From assembly GCF_023856365.1 (NCBI RefSeq), contig NC_064548.1:17656461-17720460 (forward strand): a stretch of 64,000 nt of DNA. Direction: 5' to 3'. How positions within the stretch are numbered: the first letter of the stretch is position 1; each line of letters opens with the position of its first letter. This document shows, piece after piece, positions 40,970 to 52,075 of this stretch. The notes below the pieces were generated by a model that was given only the letters and a program-made list of their open reading frames with translations, was not told the DNA's origin and ran no database searches. This stretch comes from Brienomyrus brachyistius (Eukaryota > Chordata > Actinopteri > Osteoglossiformes > Mormyridae). Both the position numbers and the translations under genes were made by a program.

Positions 40970-43207
40970 TATTAACTAATTGTATAATTAAATACATGTA
41001 TAATTATTGTTTGCATAAACAACTTTAGTTATAAAAAGGTGAATCTTTCATGCTGAAAGAAGACAGTGAAATGAAAAACAACAACATTATTATTACTACT
41101 ACTATATAATAACAATAATAATAATAATAATAATATCCAAATGAAAACCCAGTAATTTCAAGTTACAGTTTATTAGCAATTTTGTCTTAAGGCAAAACTT
41201 TCACCCCAGAAAATCACAGCAAATTATAAGCCGAAATAAATAGTCAGAATGACAATATATTATAAATGAAAAATGAATCTTACACATTACGTCTCGTAGC
41301 CTATATTAAACAGCGGAAACAGAATAATGCTCAGAGCTGTAAGACTCAAAAGTATTTCGGATCTATCTTCAAATCCACATGGATGTGGAGAAGACTGCAC
41401 ATCACAGACATCTGCAATACTTGAACCAGTGTGCCTTAACTGAAAATCTTTCCATGGTCTGTCACCACACAAGAGGAATCCAGGCACCTGAAAGGTCTAA
41501 AATGTAACACTATGGTATTGGCGAGAACTGAAACTATTGCATAGATTTCTTTGGCATCTAGAGGTGAATAAAATACACAAATGTGGAGTCTAAGGCAAAG
41601 AAGACCGTCAGGGTGTCCTTGAAAGGGAATACCAGTAACACACCTTTATAAACAAATAATGCAGACACATGAAAAACTGCCAAACATCTGCAAACATTTG
41701 TTCTGCAGTTGAACAGCAAATACTTGAAAAAGTATTATTGTCATAAATATATACTTGTATTTCATTGCATTAACATGCACATAATCTGGTATTTGATATA
41801 TAAGGTATATGAAATTTACAGCAAAATAAAAAAAATAAACATATTAATATACATGTTGGATATTAATATTTATGATACAATACATGATACAATGTGGAGA
41901 TTTAATGACTGACTTTTTGGCAACATCATTGTCATTACTGTACAATATACAGACTTTCTGAAATGCAATGCTTCCTGTCTCATGCAAATCTGTTGCAAAA
42001 CTTAACTAACGCAATCCTCCACAAACAGAATAACAGCACTAAATTACCTTGGCTTAAATGTTCCAGCTTTGAAAACAATAGGTGATGTGCAATTCTCCAT
42101 GCTAAACATGTAACGGGAGTTTTTCCATGCTCAATTCCAGAAAACATTATAAAACAGCCACACATCTTAAGCACAAATAATGTAACTATATCGAAATTCA
42201 GACGAAACTGTGCAAAACTTGGATTTTTGTCAAATGATTGCACCTGTTAAGAGGATCAGTTACGGAGTTTCAGGATCAAGGGGTAAGGAATTCAGATGTT
42301 AATTACTGTATTGCACAATAATAATCTCATAATCTTTCAGATAACTACGTTTTACCCCTCTTTTGTGCAGGAGATTTTAAACATAAATTCTCATACACAA
42401 TCTTATACACATTATTCCATCTACAGTCTGTAGTGTGAAAAATAATCTAAGTGTTAATACTAGGTCTAGGTGCAATTTTGTACTGGTACAATCAACATCT
42501 CTCAGAGTTTCAATTGTAAATTGCATGCTCACTATGCTGAGTTGCCTTGCTGACAAGGAGCGACCAGCACCTTCAAATAAAGGGTTGTGTGAATGAAGAA
42601 ATGAATCATGCTGTTATTCTCAGATGGCTCTGGCCCCTAGCCTGCCCTTGCACGTCAGCTTAAGATCATTATGCGAGATGTTTACACAAGACATGTCACA
42701 CCGCCCACCCAGAAGGCACCCTGCATTCTGCCCTGGGCTTCTTGGCCTGGACTGCCTCATTATGAGATTTTGTATGGATGAATGCACTCTCCATTTGATA
42801 TATATTTATATGTATATATACGTGTAAATACAAGCAGTATAGCTATATTGCCTGTGAGACTAGGAAAACCATAATAAACGAACAGAAAAATAACAAATGG
42901 TTCCTAGTATATCGCAATTATAAACCAATACAACAGCCCTTGAACTCATTTGTTGTTTGTTGTATTTCCAGCATACATTATACCATATTATATTTATAGA
43001 TAAAGATTATTGTGATTATTTTGAAAAGATGGCTTTTGGCTCTTTTTACTACTCGTATAGTTTTGGCCAAGTTACATGCTTAATTAATGCCACACCACAG
43101 GTAAACTGCCATAAAACCGAATGTTTATCGAGACACAGTATCGCTAGCATTATATAGCCACAAGTGTGGGAACTGACATATCGAGGTGGGATGTGCAATT
43201 TCAATAC

Positions 43208-43339
43208 CAGTGTTTCCCCAATCCCGTTCTCGTGGGCTCACAGCCAGTCCACGTTTTTGCTCCCGGCCTGGCAGGGAGCTGAGGGAGCAAAAACATGGAC
43301 CGGCTGTGAGTCTACGAAGACCGGATTAGGAAACACTGC
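43208..43339. repeat. Foldback element, second family (F2), copy 4
   Basis: The arms CAGTGTTTCCCCAATCC and CCGGATTAGGAAACACTG are inverted. CACGTTTTTGCTCC and GGAGCAAAAACATGG form the inner arms. It is related to copies at 5709, 15440 and 16303. Confidence 0.75.
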
Positions 43340-43449
43340 TGTATATCCACAAAGTAATATTCTGCGCACACATATTGGGCACAGACCATTTTCATGAGCT
43401 GAGTGCAATACTGACATTGTGAGACCAGCATAAGTAAGAGTGACAAGCT

Positions 43450-44252
43450 TTAATCGAGGGTTCCACTCTCAGGAACTGCTGCATCGTTCAAGGTGTCCTT
43501 GTCTATAGCTCTGGGTGACTCCAGAACTGCCTTTTCACATTGTCCTGCATCTAAGCGTGACCTGCACAAGAGGCAGAGAACACCGGACCATTCCCAGAGG
43601 CCATGAGTGATGCTGGAGGAGAAGAGTTTCTTGCAAGGGTGGCAAAACTGGTAGAAGACCAGCATGAAGAAGATGGCAATGGCATAGCCGATGAGCAGCT
43701 CCAGGACCAGCAGGGCACCACTGATGAACCTGTAGAAGTCAGTCTGAAAGACATACCACAGAAGAATGAGGGTGGCGTTCTCCACAAAGCGCAGCATGTA
43801 GTATACTGCCATGCGGTTCCAGTTCTGGGACTTGTTGATCAGGTCTGGGTCGTTGAGTTTCAGCTGAACTGCCGACCAGCAGAACATGTTAATGCCGGCG
43901 TACAGGAAGGTGAGCAGGCACAGCACCATGGTGGTGCCCACTCGTGTAAACGTCTTCTCAATGTTCTCGGGGAAAGGAGACCTGCTCATCCAGAACAGGA
44001 TCCAAGGGTAGGAGAAGAAGGTAAAGAAGTTGAGGAGGATCACAGGCAGGATCCAGATCTGAAGGACAGAGCTGAAGAGAACCAAGACCACCACCCTGGT
44101 CGCAATCTCGAAACTCCTCCAGAGGAATATACAGAGGTAGGCCAGAGGTTTCACGTTCACCTCGTAGTCGTCGTACTTGATTTTAATGGCTAGGATGTTG
44201 CAGCGTAAAGCGCCGTACACTATAGACAGGAGTGAGATCACCATCAGCGTAC
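43450..44252 (-). CDS. xk: xk coding exon 3 (terminal)
   Basis: The acceptor TTGTTCCTCCCAG precedes the completed Gly codon and [17 protein letters not shown]. The exon carries most membrane segments and the C-terminal tail, ending ESGTLD with TAA at 43452-43450. The open frame upstream of the acceptor (to 44487) is intronic. Confidence 0.95.
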
Positions 44253-46949
44253 CTGGGAGGAACAAAGCAAAACACACCAGATGAAGACAGAAAGTATCTG
44301 AGACCACAGCAACTACATTACTGTGAACAAAGAGGTCAATCCAGTTCTTTCTCATACTCTTGAAATGAAAATAAGTGTGTTGTAGTTTCAAACAGGTTCT
44401 CACTTCATTTAAAGCAAATGCGTCAAAAAAAAAAAAACACTGGAAAATACGGCATTTCGAAAACTTGAGATGTCCTTCGAGATGCATTTCAAAAATAACT
44501 TCTTAACACAGCAGTCAGCCAAGTACAAATTTATCTTGCTGTGAAGACTGAGCTAACGGGATATTTTGATGCTGGTATGTGACGGGGAGTCTGTTATAAA
44601 TAAGCAGCTGAATACAGTTTTTCAGCATAAAGAAATGCAGCATTTAGAAGAAAAAAATGTGGTGTTGATTTAAATAACACTTGCTTTTCTTTGAGAACTC
44701 TGCAGGTGAAAATGCACACTAACGATCTTTATCACTTGTTGGACTTGCACTATGTGTTCTACCATGAATCAGCTTCACAGACACCCAGATTACTGTACTG
44801 GGGCTGTGTTATGTTTAGTAGTATACAGTCGAGTATCTATACTCAGTAATCAAACATCTTATGGATGGACTCTTCAAATGAATTATGTCTTTAACAATGG
44901 TTACACATCCTTAATTTACTGAGATAGGACATAAATTTTCATAGTAATGTTGGCAGAAAGGGTTTTAATGATAAGATGCTTAATACCTACAGAGTATGAT
45001 CATCGTGTAGCTCATCTACAGCTTGTCAGATTGATTTCTATTATCTAAAACGGTATCAGTGGCTGGAATTTGCAGTGCACCTTCTCTTAGCCCCACTGGG
45101 TGATGAATTTACCAGGTGGTGAACTCATTGGTGTTGCCTGAACTGGATTACACTGAACTATTAAAAAAACAATCAAAGGCACACTGGTCCAGCTGGTGCG
45201 TGCAGGCTACCTCTGCCGATGGACACCCTCCGCTGCAGCACACAGATGTAGAGCTGCAGGGTCAGCTGAGGGGCGGAGCCCAGGAAGGCCTGGATGACGG
45301 AGGTTCGGGCGAAGGCAGCGCGATGGGCCACCAGCTTCCCCTCAGCCTGGCCCACCTGCTTCTCCACCTCCTCTGCTAGGCCATTTTTGGGCATCTGCTT
45401 CTTCCTGGTGATGCTCACGTACGGCTCCTCGATCTTCCCGATGCTGCCGTAGATGCAGAAAGCCTCCAGACACCTGACACAGACACAAGCCACACGTGTT
45501 ACACTCTGATATTTTGTTATCAAATCCTGGGTCTTTGGAGACAGCAGAGATGAGGAAAAGTACTTAAGGCTTAAGTGCTTAATTAGTGAGACTCCAATCC
45601 CTCCAGTCCCATCTCTTCTTCCCACCCCACCCTAAGTAGCCTTGCACCCCTCAGATATAAGTGTCTCCTTATCACCCTAACCCCATGTTGGTCGAGGGCT
45701 CCTGTAATTATCCTATAAGCTATCATACTAGGCAGCAATCTAGCTAATCATCATTACCCAGACAACACAAAGCAAGCAGTATTCATTATAAAATCATATA
45801 CAATCATATAACATCATATGACATTATAGACTACTGATTCCAGGGCATTACAGAACCAGGCTTCAAGATTCAACACTGTTCTAAAATCATTGTGATTGCA
45901 GTGCACACAGAATGCCAGGAAAACCAGGCAGAAACACAGAGGCAGCATTTTGGGTTACGTCTCTTACTACGTGTCCAGTCTGTGAGTATATGTGCTGTGT
46001 GATGGGCTTCCTTTCCAGAGTGTGGTCCTACCCTAAGCTTCCTGGCATATGCGCTGCACACACTCAACCCACTAATGGACAAGCACTTATAGAAAAGAGA
46101 CTATTATTAAGGCCTACTTGTCTTATGTATTATGCATCATCTTTATTGATTAAGTAGGACACATCTTTCCTGAGTATTCCACTTGTCTGTTTACATATTT
46201 TACCCAACAAAAATGAGTATTATTTTATTTATAGTTACAATTTAAAGACTATGATTGTTGCTTTATTTGGCAGATCGGTCGGCGCCGCGTATGGCATCAA
46301 GGCTCGCAGGATGAAACTGACCGCTGCACGGACCCGCCCTAAGCCTGATCCATCAGCAGGCTGGCCTGCTGTAAACACAAATCGAAGCAAGTGAGTGGCG
46401 TCTTGCGTTAATAACTAATGTTTGGCTAGAGGAGCGACCGATCTGTGACTAAGTTATGTCCATTACAAAAGTACAGCGATGTAATTTCCCTTTTTCATTT
46501 ATGTCAGAAAATTCGTCCAAATCCGAATCGAAAAAAATAATTTCCCCGTTCGAAGCGCTACAAATCAGCGACGATCAACCGGTTACAAACATCAAAACAT
46601 AAACATACCTTGACTGAGACCGGAGCGCTCGCAAAATTACGCATGTAAATGACATGCATTCGTGTAGCATGCAAAAGGATGCAGGTTCTGCGAGCATAGC
46701 ACACCTGACAATCGGTCCTAGCTGCAGGATGTGGAGCAGCAGCACAAGAGGTTTATCTTTGCTGAGATCCCTGTGGATGAAGGTGAGGGTAAGCTGTACC
46801 AGCACGGACGGGACGAGTGTGAAGAGCAGCGTGAGCCCCTGCCAGATTTGGTCCCCCGCAGATCGGTACGTGCTGCTAAGATATAAAGCTGCCGTAGTCT
46901 CGGCGGTGAACAGAGAGACGGACACAAAAATTGAGCTGGGTAATCTCAT
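43450..46949 (-). CDS. xk: XK, Kx blood-group / membrane transport family protein (3 exons)
   Basis: On the minus strand, 46949-46705, 45473-45211 and 44252-43450 join with GT-AG borders and matching phases into 436 aa (human XK 444 aa, as I recall). The start ATG at 46949-46947 gives [20 protein letters not shown], aligned with human [20 protein letters not shown]. The alignment runs without gaps over at least residues 101-350, including [41 protein letters not shown] and [10 protein letters not shown]. The protein is expected to have about ten membrane segments. Human XK carries the Kx antigen, pairs with Kell, and works with VPS13A in bulk lipid transfer and scrambling; its loss causes McLeod syndrome. 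Cys347, the Kell-linking residue in humans, is Ser here (codon 43722-43720). The C-terminal tail is divergent and slightly shorter. Confidence 0.95.
45211..45473 (-). CDS. xk: xk coding exon 2
   Basis: After TGTCTGTGTCAG it encodes [20 protein letters not shown] and ends RRVSIGR plus one base before GTAGCC. The exon holds the cytoplasmic KKQMPKNGL segment and the conserved [15 protein letters not shown]. Confidence 0.95.
46274..46390 (+). other. Exon-like segment on the opposite strand within xk intron 1
   Basis: TTGCTTTATTTGGCAG precedes 117 bp with one open frame ([21 protein letters not shown] and onward) followed by GTGAGT. The GC-rich composition differs from its AT-rich flanks. The protein is not recognised and no partner exon was found, so this may be chance or a repeat. 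Confidence 0.2.
46705..46949 (-). CDS. xk: xk coding exon 1
   Basis: It runs from ATG AGA TTA CCC to ...LQLGPIV plus AG, then a GTGTGC donor. A GTG two codons upstream is in frame but is not a likely start. The N-terminal membrane segments and [16 protein letters not shown] are clear. Confidence 0.94.
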
Positions 46950-48049
46950 CCTCACACATCCATTTGTTGTGTTTGCCCCTTCCTTTTCTTCACATCACAC
47001 TCACTGCCATTGCTCGGGGGTGGAGGAGGCGCCCGGCAATGGAGTGGTCCTCCGCCGACGTGCGGCGGATCGCGCTGCCTTATGGAGCAGATTGTTTTCA
47101 GCCTAAAAGCTGTGCTGTCACACTGACTCTAGTTGGCGCAATGCTGATGAATGATATGAGGACTATAACCGGTGTCCACCAGTACGCTATGTAGTTTAAT
47201 TTAATACATTAAAAACATTGTAGAGAACATACTTTTATTTAAGTTATATTCGTAGCAACGGTGATTTTAAAGATTTGGTAGGCGTATCTTCAAAGCAAAT
47301 CGGTCAGCTGTTAATTTTACCTGCTCTTTTTTTAAGACAAATTGCACAAAATGTGATATCAGAGTGAGCCTGATCTCCCCGTATTTGTATGGATTCCTCT
47401 ACAGCCCGAACATGGTGGACGTGCCTGTGATGGATGTGCAACCCGTCCTTCGTGTATCACGGGTTGTGTGTCCCTGTGTGTCTTGGAGGAGACTTATGAG
47501 CGGTCACGAAAATATAACAAAATGTTCTTAAAATTAATCTTAAAATTTAAAAATGAGAAAAAAAATATAAAAAAAAAATGTAAAGGCTATATAAATTCTG
47601 CTCAGTCCCTGGTTCCTCTTCAGTAACTGATTGTTTTGAATTGACTGCTACAGGATCATTTTGGCCACCCTTTGGCACGTCCCGACTAGAATTTGCACAC
47701 CGTAGATTAGCGCTGGTTATCTACCTGGTCAGAGATCTTCCTGCTTGCCCTAACATAGGCAGCACCCTGCCTTGTTCTAGGGGGCTGCGCCTACCAGACA
47801 GGTCTCTGGTTGTCTGTGTCCTGTTAGAACAGAGTGTTGTGTTCAGAAGGTCATTTACAATGGTCAGCTCTCCTGATTTTTTTCCCCAGTTATGGTGAAA
47901 TCCTGTCTAGGATAATAGTTTTGGGTTCACCTCCCCAAACAGATCAGCAGCAGAGAGGATAATAAAATGGCTCACTTTTATCCCTGTTTGGATTAAGTAG
48001 ATCCCAACCACTCCCATAACAAACCACCAGCTATTTGTGAACCAAAATC

Positions 48050-49299
48050 ACCCTGGGCAAAGTCTGTTCCCCTTTGGCCAGTAGGCACTGCTGGTCATCC
48101 TGTCTTTCCCGCTCTCTGTCCTGTATGTTCAGTCCTCATTTGGCCAGCAGGTGGTGCTGGCCATCCCGTTCCATCTTCTGTCTTAGTAGTAAATCCCCGT
48201 GTATCTTTCCTGCTCCCTGAACTGCTGTGTAGCTCAGTGGGCTGAGTATGCAATTCAGGGACAGAACTGGCTGGTTGTGGGTTTGAGGCTGGTTTAAAAC
48301 TAGCCTCACCCGTTTTTGTTTTGCTTATTTGAGTTTTTGTTGTTTTTTAAATATTTATAGTATTAGTCTTGTTCCGGGGCGGCATGGTGGTGCAGTGGTT
48401 AGCACTGTTGCCTCACACCTCTGGGACCTGGGTTTGAATCTCCGCCTGGGTCACATGTGTGTGGAGTTTGTATGTTCTCCCCATGTCGTCGTGGGGTTTC
48501 CTCCAGGTACTCCGGTTTCCCCCCACAGTCCAAAAAAAACATGCTGAGGCTAATTGGACTTGCTAAATTGCCCGTAGGAATGCATGTGAGAGTGAATGGT
48601 GTGTGAGTGTGCCCTGTGATGGGCTGGCCCCCCACCTGGGTTGTTCCCAGCCTCATGCCCATTGCTTCCGGGATAGGCTCCGGACCCCCCGCGACCCAGT
48701 AGGATAAGCGGTTTGGAAAATGGATGGATGGATAGTCTTGTTCTGCAGTTTAAGTTCCTTCCTGCGGTTTGCTCTCCTTGTGTTGTTTCCGTATGTGTCG
48801 TGTGCCTTCATGATTTTGAAATTATTCTTTGCTTTAGTTTCCTAGTGTCAGATTGTTTTCTAATTTGTCTGTTCTTAGTTCAGTGATTGTCTGTGTTATT
48901 AGTTCCACCTGTTGCCTGTTTTCCTGTGCCAGTACTTGTTAATTGTCTTGCCTATTGTCTCTGCTGATTGGTTGTTCTTGCTTTATATGCCACACCTGCC
49001 CCCTCGATAGCCTGCTTGTGTGTTTGTGTTTTAGTGCCTGCCTGTGTTCTTTTCCTCAGTTGCTCATTGTGAGAAGATACTCTGTGTGTCGTATTCTGCC
49101 CGTTGCCAGTCATTGCCTGGTTCCTTTAGCTGGTGTATGTATGGTCCTGTCAATTATTTTCTCCTGTTTGGTTCTGCCCCTTCGTGGTCCATTTGTTTTG
49201 TAGTTTACCCAAGTGTGTTCTCTAATAAACCCCCTTGTTGTCTCTGAGCCGTAAGTAGATCTTCACCACCTTTTCCCGCCCGCGCCATGCCCCGCAACA
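48050..49299 (+). mobile_element. LTR-like repeat with tRNA-like and CTCF-like segments, interrupted by a SINE
   Basis: It shares, in order, a GGCCAGCAGGTGGTGCTGG segment, TCCCTGAACTGCTGTGTAGC and CTCAGTGGGCTGAGTATG, an AATAAACCCCCTTGTTGTC polyadenylation-type segment, and an end at ATGCCCCGCAACA with the copy at 11574-12287. A SINE sits inside at 48376-48732. The left edge is uncertain. Confidence 0.6.
48376..48732 (+). mobile_element. Full-length tRNA-derived SINE with perfect target-site duplication
   Basis: It runs from GGGGCGGCATGGTGGTGCAG (A box TGGTGCAGTGGTTAGC, B-box-like GGTTTGAATCTC) to AAGCGGTTTGGAAAATGGAT and (GGAT)n. It is flanked on both sides by TAGTCTTGTTC (48364-48374 and 48733-48743), so the insertion into the LTR-like element is clear and fairly recent. 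Confidence 0.93.
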
Positions 49300-50416
49300 A
49301 TGCATGCTTTAATATTCCATTCCGTTCGATTCTCTTTCTGGAATACTTTCCTGTTTTATATAAGAGCAACAAGGCTCTTAAATAATTACGCCTGACTTAG
49401 AATTAGGCTCCAATTTGAATTAACAATTCAGACAAATGCTGTAATTCGAAAAGCAAATGAATATAATTTGTACATTTTAGTTCAGTGTAGAAATTAAAAA
49501 TAAATGTTAATATCAGATTTTCTTTCCTCAGAATCAGTCAATACCTCAGTCCAGCCCATTTGTTTAAGATCTGAGCTGTAAGGAAAAAAAGGCAGAATGT
49601 AGCACAGAGATGGAGGGCTGGGATTTGAAGAGTCCTTCACATTTACATTTAATTACTATTCACTGTTCATTGGGGATCTTTTTCAGTGCTGTTTACGTGC
49701 AAGTGCATTCTTATAAGTCATGTTTTAAAGTGTGCCATTGTTTGTGACCGTAACCGTTGAGGAAATGAGTCAGAAACTCACTGCTGTGCACGTCTTCCAT
49801 TCCTTGATATAATGTAATCTGGTGCATTTTGATAAAAGTACTTTTCAGCTGCTGAAAGAGTCTCCTTGACGAAGAGAAGGTGGAGAGATGGGGAACTCGA
49901 ACCTTCAGACGCTACCGTTTTTCCTCATGCCCTGAAATGCTCAGCAGACTCCCTATATTTTTTCTTATTATTAACAAAGCCGAATACTGACATTCTAACT
50001 TTGACTATTTGCCTTGAGTGAGTCTTAACATTTAGCGGCTTGGCTAAGTTTCTGCAAGAGAGTAAACATGACGTGTATATTTACATGAACACTTGGCTTT
50101 TTCCTGTGTGGCTGCAATTAATCCAGCTGTAAGAATTTTTATATAAAGTAAAATGTTAAGTATATAAAGGCCATATTAAGATGATCTGTGCCGAGTGTCT
50201 TATATATAGATCTGGTTTATTAAAACCTAGATAAATTATAATGCATGCGATTAATGAATGTGAACTTCAATCTGACCAATCAGTTTTAAGGAAAGCTCTA
50301 CATGGCTTATTGGGTAGGACTGTTGTTACATAGTAAAAGAGTTGTTTGTCAGTAAGGATTTTACACAGGTTGCATGAGTTGCTACTAAAAACAAGTTGGC
50401 GTCTCTAAATTGGGCA

Positions 50417-50419
<3 letters not shown>

Positions 50420-50489
<70 letters not shown>

Positions 50490-50490
50490 T
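50420..50490 (+). repeat. GT microsatellite with GC extension
   Basis: (GT)n of about 60 bp is followed by GCGCGCGCGC, a potential left-handed DNA segment. Confidence 0.95.
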
Positions 50491-51354
50491 GTACAGCTTC
50501 ATACTCAGGGACAGGAAACTCCTGAAATGGGGTTATTGGTGCTCTTCCCTCCGGCTGGGAATTAGGTCATGTAGTAATGAAAGTACAGAGGACTTAGGTG
50601 GACAAACACTGAATTGTTGTCTTCAGTTATATGCCAATTGAAGTGTACTAATTATAATTTGCAAATCACTGGTGGAAACTTTTTCCTGCACTTATTTTAA
50701 GAATCTGTTTACGGTATTAAATGTTCACATTTTATTCACTATTCTCCAAATACTCAGATAGATATTCAAAGGAAATATGCTTGCACTCCCATTAACATGC
50801 ATGTAATTTATTTAAATTTGACTTATACTGTATTTTTTAAGTAATAAAATGTATTTATTTTTAAGAAAATCAAGTTTTTGATCAATATCTAACGCCCGTA
50901 TTGCTTTGGCAGAAGGGGATTTGGAAAATATGGTCTCTGCGTTGCTGAAGCAAAGAAATCCCAAAGTGAAAGTGTGGCGCATGAGCCAGAAATAGTTTTC
51001 ATCTCAGAATGAGTTTTATAGTGTCCCAGCATGCCATTGTGATAAGGACCCCGCTGACCCAAGTGGTGTGTCTGAGAGCTGCCTGTTTCTGCTCAGTTCT
51101 GGTGTAACACTGAGCATCCATTAAATAATAATAAAAAAAAAAACGTGTAATTTATTTTTCAGAAATAACATACTAAACTGCTATTTTTATCAAAAAATAA
51201 GATACCAAATAGTTCTAAAAACATCAATAAAATTTGCATTATTATTAAAGAAAAGTTATTAAAAATAACGTGCTGTCAATATATTAATGTAAAGAAAGTA
51301 GAATTATTCATGTATTAACCTGATTCTTTAAAATACACTAATTGGACTTAACAC

Positions 51355-52075
51355 ATCACTGACAGGTGAAGTGAATATCATTGATTAACTCGTTGCAATG
51401 GCACCTGTCAAGGATGCAATGGGCATATAAGCGTCAGAACTGGGCCAAGGAACAATGGAAGAAGGTGGTCTGGTCTCATCGGTCATGTTTATCTTTTATA
51501 TCATGTGGACGGCCAGGTGTGTATCCATTGTTTACCTGGGGAGGAGATGGTCATAGGAGGGACTATGGGAAGAATGCAAGCCAACAGAGGCAGTGTGACT
51601 TTCCAGGCAATGTTCTACTGGGAAACCTGGGGTCCTGGCCTGCGTGTGGATGTTACTTTGACATGTACCACCTACATAAACAATGCTGCAGACCAAGTAC
51701 TCCCCTTCATGGCAACAGTATTCCCCAGTGGCCTCTTTCAGTAGGATAATGCGTCCTGCCACATTGAAAAATTTGTTCAGGAATAGTTTGAAGAATATGA
51801 AAAAGAGTTCAGGGTATTGAATTATCCTCCAAATTTCAATCCGATCGAACATCTGTGGGATGTGCTGGGCAAACAGGTCTGATCCATGGAGGCCCCATCT
51901 CACAAATTACAGGACTTAAAGGGTCTGCTGCTAATGTCTTGGTGCCAGATACCACAGGACACCTTCAGAGGTCATGTGGAGTCCATGCCTCAACAGGTCA
52001 GAGCTGGTTTGGGGGCAGGAGGGAGACCTACACAATATTAATAGGCAGGTGATTCTAATGTTATGGCTGATTCGA
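51355..52075 (+). pseudogene. Decayed Tc1/mariner-type transposase relic
   Basis: Degenerate nucleotide and protein similarity to the common teleost Tc1-like transposon is visible: WKKVVWSHRS (the WxxVxWSDES region), then CTATGGGAAGAATGCAAGCC, CATCTGTGGGATGTGCTGGG and AGATACCACAGGACACCTTC. Frameshifts and stops break the frame. It probably moved by cut and paste when intact; here it is inactive. Confidence 0.85.

Larger units (their letters stand above)
34112..43449. other. Interval between rpgr and xk, no recognised gene
   Basis: The two genes converge on this 9.3-kb interval. It holds SINEs (34354, 36165 and 40846), a GC-rich block with tandem duplication (38935-40095), a foldback element (43208) and AT-rich sequence. 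No exon of otc, cybb, dynlt3 or srpx was recognised. The 3' UTR of each gene should extend into it, but I see no canonical polyadenylation signal close to either stop codon. Confidence 0.5.

Noticed and set aside
43603..44193. 196-codon plus-strand frame in the xk region
   Set aside because: It is antisense to xk exon 3, whose protein is clearly conserved.
44253..44487. N-terminal extension of the large xk frame to MHLEGHLKF
   Set aside because: This part is intron: an acceptor at 44254-44253 joins in phase with exon 2, which matches human XK.
48226..48300. Possible tRNA gene (GTAGCTCAGTGGGCTGAGTA)
   Set aside because: Box-like elements are present, but no acceptor stem or anticodon arm folds; it is part of the LTR-like repeat.
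50900..50990. Short frame GDLENMVSALLKQRNPKVKV after an AG at 50911
   Set aside because: It looks protein-like, but is only about 30 residues, with a poor acceptor and no partner exon.
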